Of a DNA stretch of 64,000 bases, positions 18,034-26,183 are shown in pieces. How positions within the stretch are numbered: position 1 is the first letter of the stretch; each line of letters begins with the position of its first letter. Source of the DNA: Candidatus Defluviicoccus seviourii. Its GTDB lineage: Bacteria; Pseudomonadota; Alphaproteobacteria; Rhodospirillales; Defluviicoccaceae. The stretch covers positions 42,651 through 106,650 of the forward strand of contig UXAT02000006.1 of the NCBI GenBank assembly GCA_900609035.2, given 5' to 3'. Below the pieces are notes generated by a model. The model saw only the letters and a program-made list of their open reading frames with translations, was not told the DNA's origin and ran no database searches. The translations under genes and the position numbers were made by a program.

Positions 18034-18702
18034 TCAGGCCAAGTGCTGGGCGAACAGGCTCAAGGTGCGATCAAGCGCGATCTTGGCCGCGTCGGCCCGG
18101 TAGTCCTTTCGCTGGTCGCAGTTAAAGCCGTGCCCAGCGCCATGGTAGAGATAGATCGGAACATCGGGAAAGGCGACGCGGATCTTTTCGACGTTCTCGA
18201 TCGGGATCAGCGGATCCTCGGTCCCGAAGTGCAGGATCAGCGGGCAGTGCGGCGTCTCGCCCAGGAACTCGACAATGTGACGGCCATAGTAGGCGGCGAC
18301 GCACGCGACATTGAGCTGACAGGCGGCAAGGAAGCTGACCGAACCACCCCAGCAGTAGCCGACCACGCCGACCGCCCCGTTGGGGTCGAGCGCTTTTGCC
18401 GCCGCGGCGATGTCCACGAGCGGATTGTCCCAGCCAAGCTCGCTCACCAGAGTGCGGCCTTCGGCAATCCCCGTTTCGTCGTAGTCGAGCTCGACACCTG
18501 AGCGCAGGCGGTCGAACAGGGCCGGTGCCACTGCCTCGTAACCGGCAGCGGCGAAGCGATCGCAGACGCTGCGGATGTGGCTGTTGACGCCGAACACCTC
18601 CTGCACCACCACCACACCGCCTTTGCGTACGCCCTTTGCCCGCGCGCGGTAAGCGCTGAGCGCATGGCCGTCGCTCGCTTCAAGCCGGATCGTTTCGCCC
18701 AT
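18034..18702 (-). CDS. Dienelactone hydrolase family protein
   Basis: A 222-residue alpha/beta hydrolase. It has the family motif VVVVQEVFGVN, whose Glu gates the nucleophile, the Cys nucleophile in GYCWGG, an Asp in HFGTEDPLIP and the late His in YHGAGHGFNC, which is the full DLH triad. The group includes carboxymethylenebutenolidases, but many members act on other lactones or esters and no aromatic-degradation genes surround this one. Confidence 0.9.
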   Translation of the reverse strand: MGETIRLEASDGHALSAYRARAKGVRKGGVVVVQEVFGVNSHIRSVCDRFAAAGYEAVAPALFDRLRSGVELDYDETGIAEGRTLVSELGWDNPLVDIAAAAKALDPNGAVGVVGYCWGGSVSFLAACQLNVACVAAYYGRHIVEFLGETPHCPLILHFGTEDPLIPIENVEKIRVAFPDVPIYLYHGAGHGFNCDQRKDYRADAAKIALDRTLSLFAQHLA

Positions 18703-18804
18703 GGGTTTTGTCCTTCTCCTCCCTTTTCAGCCGGCCATGTCTGGACAGGGCGGCGCCACGGCCGCAATATGGCCCAGAATGCGCTGGGAATCGATCTCTG
18801 CCGC

Positions 18805-19308
18805 ATGAGAGGCTTGCCGCACGTGTCAGACTCTACCCATTCACCGCAAATCGCCCGCGCCCGCGCCGCCTTCGAGGGGATCCCGCACTGCCAGCACATC
18901 GGCATGCAGCTCACCGAGCTGATGCCCGGCTGGGGCATGATCACGCTGCCCTACAGCCCGCGCCTGATCGGCGATCCGCGCAGCGGCGTCGTCCATGGCG
19001 GCGCCATCACCGCGCTCCTCGACACGATGTGCGGCGTGGTGGTGATGGCCACGATCCCGGACTGCCAGGAGGTGGCGACGCTCGATCTCCGCATCGACTA
19101 TCTGCACCCCGCCACGCCGGGCCTCGACATCCGTGCCTCGGCCGAATGTTTCAAGGTAACGCGGGCGATCGCCTTCGTCCGCGGCGTCGCCTTCCACGAG
19201 GACAAGGCCGCCCCGATTGCACATGCGATCGGAACCTTTGTCTTCGCCACTGCAACCGCACAGGCACGGCAGCCGGCAGCCGATTTGAGCGGCGGACAGC
19301 CATGCTGA
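18805..19308 (+). CDS. PaaI-type hotdog thioesterase, first of a pair
   Basis: A protein of about 167 residues with a single hotdog fold. The motif HGGAITALLDTMCG is the catalytic helix region of PaaI-like acyl-CoA thioesterases, followed by TLDLRIDYLHPA. The start is uncertain: ATG at 18805 is used, ATG at 18769 and GTG at 18823 are also possible. Its stop codon overlaps the start of the next gene (ATGCTGA), so the two hotdog proteins are translationally coupled and may form a heteromer. Confidence 0.84.
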   Translation: MRGLPHVSDSTHSPQIARARAAFEGIPHCQHIGMQLTELMPGWGMITLPYSPRLIGDPRSGVVHGGAITALLDTMCGVVVMATIPDCQEVATLDLRIDYLHPATPGLDIRASAECFKVTRAIAFVRGVAFHEDKAAPIAHAIGTFVFATATAQARQPAADLSGGQPC

Positions 19309-19748
19309 AGACGATCGCGGAGTTCAAGCGCGCCGGCCGGGTTGAGGCGATCAACACCCTCATCCCCTACGCCGGCCTGGTCGGCCTGGAGGCATTCACC
19401 GACGAAGACGGCCTTGTCGCCGTGCTCAGGTTTCGCGAAACCAACATCGGCAACCCGGTGCTGCGCGCCGTGCATGGCGGCGTCGTCGGCGCGCTCCTGG
19501 AGCATGCCGCGATCCTGCACCTGTTGGCGGAAACGGACGTTCAGGTCGTACCCAAGATCATCAACCTTTCGGTCGATTACCTGCGCTCATGCCGGGCCGC
19601 CGATACCTTCGCCCGCGGACGCGTCATCCGCCAGGGCCGAAGGGTTGCCAACGTCCGCGTCGAGGCGTGGCAGGATACGCCGGAGCGCCCCGTCGCTGCC
19701 GCGCACGCGCATTTCCTGCTGATCGACGAAGGCGCGGCTACATCCTGA
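19302..19748 (+). CDS. PaaI-type hotdog thioesterase, second of a pair
   Basis: A 148-residue hotdog protein. Its motif AVHGGVVGALLEHAAI lines up with HGGAITALLDTMCG of the upstream product, and INLSVDYLRSC with LRIDYLHPA, so the two are paralogues from an old tandem duplication. The acidic catalytic position is Glu here and Asp in the partner. It begins inside the last codons of the first gene and its end overlaps the convergent small lipoprotein-like gene by 11 bases. Confidence 0.84.
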   Translation: MLKTIAEFKRAGRVEAINTLIPYAGLVGLEAFTDEDGLVAVLRFRETNIGNPVLRAVHGGVVGALLEHAAILHLLAETDVQVVPKIINLSVDYLRSCRAADTFARGRVIRQGRRVANVRVEAWQDTPERPVAAAHAHFLLIDEGAATS

Positions 19749-20034
19749 ACGGGCCACCGGGTCGGCCCGGACGGCCGAATTCCTGCGCCTCGCAGGCATT
19801 GAAGCCCTCGTCCCAACCCTTCTGGTACGGCGCCTCGACCTCATAGCGCTGGGTGTTCTTGATGAACACGGAAAACGGATCGCCGCCCGCCTTGCGGCCG
19901 CTTTCGCAGCCGTCGCGATAGCCGTCGCTGTAGGCCGGCGGCTGATCTTCGCCGGGCGGCGGCTCGTTGGCGTTACCGCACGCGCGCACGCCAACGATGA
20001 CCGAGGCAACCGCCAGCAGCCGCACCGCCCTCAT
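19738..20034 (-). CDS. Small secreted or lipoprotein-like hypothetical protein
   Basis: A 98-residue protein with a hydrophobic N-terminus (LLAVASVIVGVRACGN) that could be a signal with a weak lipobox at VRAC. The mature part is hydrophilic with YSDGYRDGCESGRKAG and YQKGWDEGFNAC, two GYxxGCxxG-like segments that look like a degenerate internal repeat with paired cysteines. No family is recognised. Its ATG overlaps the stop of the upstream DUF559 gene. Confidence 0.6.
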   Translation of the reverse strand: MRAVRLLAVASVIVGVRACGNANEPPPGEDQPPAYSDGYRDGCESGRKAGGDPFSVFIKNTQRYEVEAPYQKGWDEGFNACEAQEFGRPGRPGGPFRM

Positions 20035-20525
20035 GCGCGCCTCTGCCGTTCCATCGTCCCTTGTCCATACCCTGAGCGAGGCGCTCGCACCGCGCTCACC
20101 GTTGGCTCCCTCACCCTCCCGCTGACGCGGGTCCCTCCCTCTCCCGCGCGCGGGAGAGGGTCGGGGTGAGGGGTATCCCGGCATTCATTTAGCACCCGGG
20201 CGATCGTCGCCAGCACGCCGTCGGTGTTTGCCAGCACCTCATTGTTCCAGAACCGCAGCACTCGAAACCCGGCCGCCGCCAGCACTGCGCTCCGCGCAGC
20301 ATCGGCCGTCGCCGCGCTGGCATGCTGGCCACCATCAATCTCGATCGCGAGGCCGACCTCGATGCTCGCGAAATCGGCCACGAACGAGCCGATCGGTACT
20401 TGACGGCGGAACTTTGCACCACTGAGAGATCGACTGCGCAGTTTAGCCCACAGCTTGCGCTCCGCCTCGGTCATAGCGCGCCTCAGTGCGCGGGCTCTGT
20501 CAATCGGCTTCTTTTTCCAGGCCAT
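20031..20525 (-). CDS. DUF559 endonuclease-like protein with repeat-derived C-terminus
   Basis: A 164-residue protein. Residues 10-112 form a DUF559/Vsr-like restriction fold: RRAMTEAERKLWAKLRS, FRRQVPIGSFVADFAS, the acidic IEIDGGQH and FRVLRFWNNEVL. These proteins resemble very-short-patch repair and MTES-type nucleases, but their cellular function is not established. After about residue 113 the frame runs through a palindromic repeat (coding TPHPDPLPRAGEGG), so the original end was probably near VLNECRD and the last ~50 residues are fortuitous. Confidence 0.8.
   Translation of the reverse strand: MAWKKKPIDRARALRRAMTEAERKLWAKLRSRSLSGAKFRRQVPIGSFVADFASIEVGLAIEIDGGQHASAATADAARSAVLAAAGFRVLRFWNNEVLANTDGVLATIARVLNECRDTPHPDPLPRAGEGGTRVSGRVREPTVSAVRAPRSGYGQGTMERQRRA
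20108..20172. repeat. Nested palindromic repeat (CTCTCCCGCG family)
   Basis: A perfect 24-base palindrome (CCCTCTCCCGCG and its complement, 20137-20160) is nested in outer arms CCCTCACCC and GGGTGAGGG. This composition is the widespread proteobacterial intergenic palindrome that reads as PHPDPLPxxGEG when translated. Here it lies inside the 3' part of the DUF559 reading frame. Confidence 0.8.
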
Positions 20526-20568
20526 CTCGCCCCATGTGCCGCCCTCACCTCATCACCATAAATCTGGC

Positions 20569-21666
20569 TCAGACGTTGAAGCGGAACAAGAGGACGTCGC
20601 CGTCGGCAACCACGTAGTCGCGCCCCTCCGAACGCATCCGGCCGGCCTCGCGCGCGCCCTGCTCACCGCCCAGGGCGACGAAATCAGCATATGCGATGGT
20701 CTCGGCGCGGATGAAGCCGCGCTCGAAATCGGAATGGATGGCACCTGCCGCCGCCGGTGCCTTGGTGCCACGGCGCACCGTCCAGGCCCGGCTCTCTTTC
20801 GGCCCGGCGGTGAAAAAGGTAATGAGTTCAAGGAGGCCGTAACCGGCGCGGATGACCTTGGCAAGCCCGGTCTCCGTCAGACCTAAGCTTTCGAGGTAGG
20901 CCGCGCGCTCGTCCTCAGCCAGCGCTGCCAACTGCGCCTCGATCTCGGCCGAGATGATCACCACCGGGGTGCCGGTCCGGCCAGCGTGCACCGCCACCCG
21001 CTCGGTCCAGGCATTGCCGGTCGCGGCGGCCGCTTCCTCGACGTTGCAGACATAGAGCATCGGCTTGGCCGACAAGAGCTGCAGGCCGTTCCACAGCTTT
21101 CGCTCCTCGTCGGCAACCGCCACCAGGCGCGCCGGCTGGCCCTCGCCCAGCGCGCGGGCGGCCCGCTCGGCCAGCGGCAAGGTTTCCGCCGCCTCCTTGT
21201 CGGCGCCGCGGGCGCGCTTGGTGAGCGCGGTGATGCGTCGCTCCAGGCTCTCCAGATCGGCCAGCATCAACTCGGTCTCGACGATCTCCGCATCGCGCAG
21301 CGGATCGACGCCGCCTTCGACGTGGCTCACATCGTCGTCCTCGAAGCAGCGCAGGACCTGGCAGATCGCATCCACCTCGCGGATGTGAGCGAGAAACTGA
21401 TTGCCCAGCCCTTCGCCCTTGCTGGCGCCCGCGACCAGGCCGGCAATGTCGACGAACTCAAGCTGCGTCGGCGTGATCTTGGCCGAACGGGACATCGTCG
21501 CGAGCGTGCCTAACCGATCGTCCGGCACCGGCACCCGGCCGACGTTGGGTTCGATCGTGCAGAAGGGAAAGTTCGCCGCGGCGGCCGTGGCAGAGGCCGT
21601 GAGCGCATTGAACAGCGTCGACTTGCCGACATTGGGCAGGCCGACGATGCCGCAGTTAAACCCCAC
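20569..21666 (-). CDS. ychF: Redox-regulated ATPase/GTPase YchF (Obg family, OLA1)
   Basis: A 365-residue protein, the standard YchF length, using a GTG start so that it begins with [16 protein letters not shown]. It has the G1 P-loop GLPNVGKS, the G3 region [19 protein letters not shown], a coiled-coil insertion and the C-terminal TGS-like domain ending in [10 protein letters not shown]. YchF binds ATP in preference to GTP and associates with ribosomes. The start overlaps the end of pth by 11 bases, and the pth-ychF pairing is a conserved arrangement. Confidence 0.96.
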   Translation of the reverse strand: MGFNCGIVGLPNVGKSTLFNALTASATAAAANFPFCTIEPNVGRVPVPDDRLGTLATMSRSAKITPTQLEFVDIAGLVAGASKGEGLGNQFLAHIREVDAICQVLRCFEDDDVSHVEGGVDPLRDAEIVETELMLADLESLERRITALTKRARGADKEAAETLPLAERAARALGEGQPARLVAVADEERKLWNGLQLLSAKPMLYVCNVEEAAAATGNAWTERVAVHAGRTGTPVVIISAEIEAQLAALAEDERAAYLESLGLTETGLAKVIRAGYGLLELITFFTAGPKESRAWTVRRGTKAPAAAGAIHSDFERGFIRAETIAYADFVALGGEQGAREAGRMRSEGRDYVVADGDVLLFRFNV

Positions 21667-22300
21667 GGCGCTTGTCCGCCACGGCTTCTGATTCGCTTGC
21701 GGCGGCGCTGGCCTGGGCCTTCGGCGGCTGCAGTGCGAGCGCAACCTTGCTCATGTATTGTCCCTCGTCACCCGCCAGAAGGAGCGGAAGATGCTGCGCG
21801 CAGGCGGCAAGGAGTGGCTCCAGCCAGTCCGCGTCGGCCGCGCTGAAATCGGCAAGTACGTGGCCAACGACCCGCTCCCTGCCGCCCGGATGGCCGACGC
21901 CGAGCCGCACCCGGCGGTATTCGGGGCCGAGATGGGCATCGATGCTGCGCAGGCCGTTGTGACCGGCGGCACCGCCACCGCGCTTGACCCGCATCTTGCC
22001 GGCCACCAGATCGATCTCGTCGTGAAAGACGACGATGTCGGTGACCGGGATCTTGAAGAAGCGCGCCGCCGCCGCGACCGGCCGGCCGGAATCGTTCATG
22101 AACGTCATCGGCTTCAACGCGAGGATTTCGCGGTCGTCGAGCCGGCCCGCCGCCATCTCGCCCTGAAAGCGGCTGCGAAAGGGCGCAAACGCGTACATGC
22201 GCGCGATCGCATCGATCGCCCGGAAGCCGATGTTGTGGCGATTGGCGGCATAGCGGTCGCCGGGATTGCCCAAGCCAACGAGGAGCAGACGGGCCACCAT
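21656..22300 (-). CDS. pth: Peptidyl-tRNA hydrolase
   Basis: A 214-residue enzyme that recycles peptidyl-tRNA dropped from ribosomes. It starts MVARLLLVGLGNPG and has the catalytic His of NRHNIGF, the substrate loop KPMTFMNDSG, and the GGGAAGHNGLRS motif. The C-terminal ~25 residues are an Ala/Ser-rich extension. An ATG 24 bases upstream is an alternative start. It follows rplY by 38 bases, as in many alphaproteobacteria. Confidence 0.95.
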   Translation of the reverse strand: MVARLLLVGLGNPGDRYAANRHNIGFRAIDAIARMYAFAPFRSRFQGEMAAGRLDDREILALKPMTFMNDSGRPVAAAARFFKIPVTDIVVFHDEIDLVAGKMRVKRGGGAAGHNGLRSIDAHLGPEYRRVRLGVGHPGGRERVVGHVLADFSAADADWLEPLLAACAQHLPLLLAGDEGQYMSKVALALQPPKAQASAAASESEAVADKRRGV

Positions 22301-22338
22301 CGTCGGCCAGCGCGCCAGCGGCAAACAGCTTAAGGCGC

Positions 22339-22977
22339 TTACGACGACGCGGGTGCGGAGCCTTCGGCCGGTGCAGCGGTCTCGGCGGCCTCGGCAGCGT
22401 CCGCCTTGATCGTTGTCGGCGGCGCAATCGTCGCAATCGTCGACACGCGCTGGCCGGCGGCGAACTCCACCCCTTGCGGCAGCTTCAACTGATCCGCATG
22501 CACCACATCGCCGATATCGAGGCCGGTCAAATCCACCTCCAGCCGCTCGGGGATGGCATCTGGCGTGCAGACCAGTTCGACGGTGTGCTGGACGACGTTG
22601 AGAACGCCGCCGCTGCGCAAGCCCGGTGCCCCGGCTTCGTTCACGAAGACGATCGCCACGTCAACATGAACGCGCGTCGTCGCCGCGACCCGCATGAAGT
22701 CGACATGGATCGGCTTGTCGGAGACGGGGTCGACCTGCACCTCGCGCGCCAGCACGCGCTCGCTGCGGCCGGCCAGTTCGATCGCATAGACGTGGGTCAG
22801 GAATCCCGGTCGGCGCAGCTCCTTTTGCAGCTCTGCAGCGCCAATCGCAACCGACGCCGGCGGCTGATCGCTGCCGTAAATGACAGCCGGGATCTGCCCG
22901 GCCCGGCGGCATTCCCTGGCCCCGCCCTTGCCCTTTCGCGCGCGCTCTTCCGCGTGAAAAGTAATAAGCTCGCTCAT
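22339..22977 (-). CDS. rplY: Ribosomal protein bL25, long Ctc form
   Basis: A 212-residue bL25/TL5-type protein. The N-terminal domain that binds 5S rRNA includes RKGKGGARECRRAGQIPAVIYG, here with PAVIYGSD as the core, followed by VLAREVQVDPVSDKPIHVDF. The C-terminal TL5/Ctc domain ends in an Ala/Glu/Pro-rich tail. It lies between prs and pth in the same direction. Confidence 0.95.
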   Translation of the reverse strand: MSELITFHAEERARKGKGGARECRRAGQIPAVIYGSDQPPASVAIGAAELQKELRRPGFLTHVYAIELAGRSERVLAREVQVDPVSDKPIHVDFMRVAATTRVHVDVAIVFVNEAGAPGLRSGGVLNVVQHTVELVCTPDAIPERLEVDLTGLDIGDVVHADQLKLPQGVEFAAGQRVSTIATIAPPTTIKADAAEAAETAAPAEGSAPASS

Positions 22978-23023
22978 TCAATCCTGCTCCTCAGTGGCAT
23001 GCGTAGAGGTAGTGGTTCGCGCC

Positions 23024-23956
23024 CTAATCAAAAAGGCTCGAGACCGATGTTTCGTCGCTGATCCGCTGCATCGCTTCAGCCAGCACGGGCGCGATCGTCA
23101 GCTGCTCGATGTTGTGAGACACCCGAACCGCCTCGGTCGCCGGGATGCTGTCGGTGATGACCAGCTTGTCGATCGGCGCTGCCGCCACCCGCGCAACGGC
23201 ACCGCCGGAGAGCACGCCGTGGGTCGCATACGCCGACACGGAAGCGGCGCCAGCCTCCATCAGCGCGACGGCTGCATTGCACAGCGTTCCGGCAGAGTCG
23301 ATGATATCGTCGATCAGGATGCAGCGGCGGTTGCGGACTTCGCCGATCACGTGCATGACCTCGGATACGCCCGCCTGTTCGCGCCGCTTGTCAACGATCG
23401 CCAGGTCACTGCCCAGGCGCTTGGCGATCAGCCGCGCCCGAAAGACGCCGCCGATGTCCGGCGAAACGACGAGCAGTTCCTGCGCATCGAACCGCCGCTC
23501 GATGTCCTTCGAGAACACCGGCGCCGAATAGAGATTGTCGAGCGGGATATCGAAGAAGCCCTGGATCTGGCCCGCATGCAGATCGACGGTCAGCACCCGG
23601 TCGGCACCGGCGACGGTGATCAGGTTCGCCACCAGCTTGGCCGAAATCGGCGTGCGCGGGCCGGACTTGCGGTCTTGGCGGCCATAGCCGTAGTACGGGA
23701 TGACGGCCGTGATGCGCCGCGCCGAGCCACGACGAAGGGCGTCCAGCGTGACGAGCAGCTCCATCACGTTGTCGTTCGCTGGATAACACGTCGACTGGAT
23801 GACGAAGACATCCTCGCCGCGCACGTTCTCCAGGATCTCGACGAACACTTCCATGTCCGAGAAGCGGCGGATGCTGGCACCGGCGAGCGGTATCCCCAGA
23901 TACACCGAGACGGCCTCGGCCAGTGGCCGATTACTGTTGCAGGCAACGATCTTCAT
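23024..23956 (-). CDS. prs: Ribose-phosphate pyrophosphokinase (PRPP synthase)
   Basis: A 310-residue enzyme that makes PRPP from ribose 5-phosphate and ATP. It starts [16 protein letters not shown]. The catalytic flexible loop [11 protein letters not shown], the metal site [15 protein letters not shown], the KRREQAG loop and the PRPP-binding [12 protein letters not shown] are all present. An upstream in-frame ATG would add only nine residues outside the fold. It is first in the leftward prs-rplY-pth-ychF row. Confidence 0.96.
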   Translation of the reverse strand: MKIVACNSNRPLAEAVSVYLGIPLAGASIRRFSDMEVFVEILENVRGEDVFVIQSTCYPANDNVMELLVTLDALRRGSARRITAVIPYYGYGRQDRKSGPRTPISAKLVANLITVAGADRVLTVDLHAGQIQGFFDIPLDNLYSAPVFSKDIERRFDAQELLVVSPDIGGVFRARLIAKRLGSDLAIVDKRREQAGVSEVMHVIGEVRNRRCILIDDIIDSAGTLCNAAVALMEAGAASVSAYATHGVLSGGAVARVAAAPIDKLVITDSIPATEAVRVSHNIEQLTIAPVLAEAMQRISDETSVSSLFD

Positions 23957-24121
23957 CGGAGGCCTTTGTCCGCTCCATTGCACTCAAAACGGGGCAGCTT
24001 TGCGCCCGCCGATTCAACCCCCCGCTCATCGGGCAGCCGGGCGCGGACTGTATCAATCTGATGACAGGCCGTAAACGTCTTGCTGCACGCCAGCGGTTTC
24101 GGCCGTCGCCGCATCGAACCG

Positions 24122-24190
24122 CTAGCTCAAGGTGCATGTCGCCACCATCACGATCAGGCAAAAGCCGATCAGCAGCCAAAGGTGCGGCAT
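24122..24190 (-). CDS. Possible tiny membrane peptide
   Basis: A 22-codon frame starting MPHLWLL and almost wholly hydrophobic (LLIGFCLIVMVATC), as in single-pass micropeptides. It lies in the gap between the YfiH-like gene and prs. Its composition is the only support; I see no strong ribosome-binding site and no paralogue. Confidence 0.25.
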   Translation of the reverse strand: MPHLWLLIGFCLIVMVATCTLS

Positions 24191-24245
24191 GGTCTGACAC
24201 TCCCGCCCGGCATCGGCGCGCATCGCACCCGATGCCGGTCGTGTT

Positions 24246-25016
24246 TCAGGGTTCGAGAACGATCGCCGAAAGCTGACGCCCGTAGTCGCCGTCGCCCGCA
24301 TGGGTGGCGCGGCGAAAGCTGAAAAACCGGTCATCCGCATAGGTATCGGTCTCGATCGTCGCGACCGTACGGATGCCGCGTGCCGCCAGTCTTCGCCCAA
24401 CGTAGGCGGGAAGGTCGAACCGGTAGTGGTGCGGCCGATCCGCGGGGACAAACAGCGTCGCGGCGTCGGGCTCGGCGGCCGTGAAAGCGGCGTGAAACTC
24501 GGCCCCCACTTCATACGATTGCGGGCCGATGGCGGGTCCGACCGCAGCGACGATCCGCTCCACGGCAGCGCCCAGGCTCTCCATGGCCGCGAGCGTTGCC
24601 TCGACGATCCCCGCCTTGGCACCACGCCAGCCGGCATGCGCGGCACCGATCACACCCGCGTCCGCATCCGCAAACAGAACCGGTGCGCAGTCGGCGGTGA
24701 GAATGCCGAGCGCCAAGCCGCGGGTCCGCGTCGCAAGGCCGTCCGCGCGCGGCGTCGCTGCTGCCGGGACCGGCCCCTCGACGACAACCGCATGCGCCGA
24801 ATGCACCTGGTAGGCGGTCATCAAGGGTGCGGGCGCAGCCGGGCACAGCACCGCCATCGCGCGGGTCCGGTTTTCGTGCACGCACGCCGGGTCATCGGCC
24901 GACCCCAGCCCGCAATTGAGCGAGGCGTAAAGGCCGCCACTCACACCGCCCAAGCGGGTGAAGAACGCGTGGCGGACACCGGACGCGGCTGCAAGCGGCG
25001 TCGCCTCTATCCGCAC
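24246..25016 (-). CDS. pgeF: YfiH/PgeF-LACC1 family multicopper-like oxidoreductase
   Basis: A protein of 256 residues. It has the diagnostic zinc-site pattern: VHSAH for the first His, TADCAPVLF with its Cys, and AAHAGWRGA with the second His; FTRLGGVSGGLY opens the fold. Bacterial members include PgeF, which edits wrong peptidoglycan precursors, and purine nucleoside phosphorylase/adenosine deaminase activities are reported for relatives. The GTG start is preferred because GAGGG lies about 8 bases upstream; the frame stays open to 25115 through a 15-base tandem repeat coding RTQSA units, which looks non-native. Confidence 0.88.
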   Translation of the reverse strand: MRIEATPLAAASGVRHAFFTRLGGVSGGLYASLNCGLGSADDPACVHENRTRAMAVLCPAAPAPLMTAYQVHSAHAVVVEGPVPAAATPRADGLATRTRGLALGILTADCAPVLFADADAGVIGAAHAGWRGAKAGIVEATLAAMESLGAAVERIVAAVGPAIGPQSYEVGAEFHAAFTAAEPDAATLFVPADRPHHYRFDLPAYVGRRLAARGIRTVATIETDTYADDRFFSFRRATHAGDGDYGRQLSAIVLEP

Positions 25017-25033
25017 GGCCCGCCCCCTCGCAG

Positions 25034-25063
25034 TCCGCGCCGATTGCGTCCGCGCCGATTGCG
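25034..25063. repeat. 15-base tandem repeat, two full units
   Basis: The unit TCCGCGCCGATTGCG occurs twice in direct contact and is followed by a partial third copy. It lies just upstream of the preferred start of the YfiH-like gene, within its possible leader. Confidence 0.7.
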
Positions 25064-25234
25064 TCCGCGCCCGCAACAACCGTTGCAGGCACCCGCTGCC
25101 CCGCGCCCAGCGCAATGCTGCCTTGCAGATTCGGCATACCGGGGCCGCCGCGAATGTGATCTGATAGCCGGAAAGCTCGGCGCTGACGCCACGATGAGGG
25201 CGCGCCAGCGCTTAATCATAGGGAATGTCACGGG

Positions 25235-25633
25235 ATGGCGCTCTTCCGCTGGCGGGAGGGCATGCGGGTAGGTGTGTCGCGCATCGACGCCGACCACCAA
25301 CACCTGATCGTGCTGCTCAATCGCTTGCATTACCTCTCCTTGGCCGGCGCCGACGCGGTCGCCAGGGCAACCGTCATCGATTCTCTGGTCGCGTGCGCTG
25401 AGGCGCACCTCCAAGTCGAGCAAGCGATGATGGCCAAATCCGGCGCCATTGGCCTGGACCGGCAGCGCCGGGCGCACCAAGCATTCTTCGAACGTCTGGT
25501 GCACTACCGGACGCGGCATCGTGAACGGCCCGAGCGCTTCGACGTTGGCGCCTTCTACGACTTCATTGCCGACTGGCTGCTCATGCATGTGATGCGCGAC
25601 CACACCAAGCTTAAGGCGCACTTCACCGCTTAA
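25235..25633 (+). CDS. Bacteriohemerythrin
   Basis: A 132-residue four-helix protein with the diiron ligands of the hemerythrin family: the His of DADHQHLI, H and E in EAHLQVEQ, the His pair region RRAHQAFF, and H plus D in LLMHVMRDH. Such single-domain proteins bind oxygen reversibly and serve as O2 carriers or sensors in microaerobic bacteria. The gene stands alone. A 19-base tandem duplication spans its stop codon. Confidence 0.92.
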   Translation: MALFRWREGMRVGVSRIDADHQHLIVLLNRLHYLSLAGADAVARATVIDSLVACAEAHLQVEQAMMAKSGAIGLDRQRRAHQAFFERLVHYRTRHRERPERFDVGAFYDFIADWLLMHVMRDHTKLKAHFTA

Positions 25634-25646
25634 GGCGCACTTTACC
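25609..25646. repeat. 19-base tandem duplication over the hemerythrin stop codon
   Basis: GCTTAAGGCGCACTTCACC is repeated immediately with one change (C to T). In the first unit the sequence codes KLKAHFT in frame; in the second unit TAA becomes the stop. The duplication therefore probably altered the last two residues of the protein. Confidence 0.8.
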
Positions 25647-25800
25647 ATGGTGGCGCCGGCTGTCTCCGCACCGGCTGTCTCCCCACCGGCAGCACCCGCC
25701 GCTAAAGCCGGCAGCCCCTGACCCTTCAAACCGTGCCCCTCAGCCGGGGCTGCCGCTCGGAGGAGCCGCCGGGGATCTTGGCGTCGTGATGGCTGCCGAG

Positions 25801-26172
25801 CTAGCGCAGACGTTCCTCCGCCTCGCGCTCGATGCCGTTGATGCGCTTGATGTCGTCGAGTCCGGCCGAACGCGGTGCGGTAACGACGGACGATTTCACC
25901 CCACCGCCGATGGCATCGCCCACAGGCTGCAGGACTGCCGCCGGCTTCGCCGCCATGGCCGCTTCAGCGCCTTCAACCGTGGCCAGCCGCGCCGCCAGCC
26001 GCTTGTTGTCCTGCTCGAGCCGGTCGCGCGCCGCCCGCACCAGCATCAGGTTATCTTCGAGCTGATCAACCCGCTCTAGGGTGACCCGCCAGCGCAGCAG
26101 CCAGCCGAAGAGAAAGCCGATGAGCGCGGCAACGACAATCCAGATCCAAATCTGCTGAATCAGATAAAGCAC
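25801..26172 (-). CDS. Membrane-anchored coiled-coil protein with a truncated HhH-like end
   Basis: A 123-residue protein with one N-terminal membrane helix (IWIVVAALIGFLFGWLL), then a coiled coil (VDQLEDNLMLVRAARDRLEQ followed by DNKRLAARLATVEGAEA), a linker and the C-terminal DDIKRINGIEREAEERLR. The last stretch resembles the opening of a helix-hairpin-helix domain (DDLKxIxGIGPxxExxL), which in relatives continues for another ~40 residues; here a stop follows at once. It lies 11 bases downstream of the OmpA-type gene and is probably co-transcribed with it. Confidence 0.75.
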   Translation of the reverse strand: MLYLIQQIWIWIVVAALIGFLFGWLLRWRVTLERVDQLEDNLMLVRAARDRLEQDNKRLAARLATVEGAEAAMAAKPAAVLQPVGDAIGGGVKSSVVTAPRSAGLDDIKRINGIEREAEERLR

Positions 26173-26183
26173 AGTTAAATCCT

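Noticed and set aside
25017..25115. Longer N-terminus for the YfiH-like protein
   Set aside because: It would encode repeated RTQSA units from a 15-base tandem repeat and does not match the family start; a GTG with a ribosome-binding site fits better.
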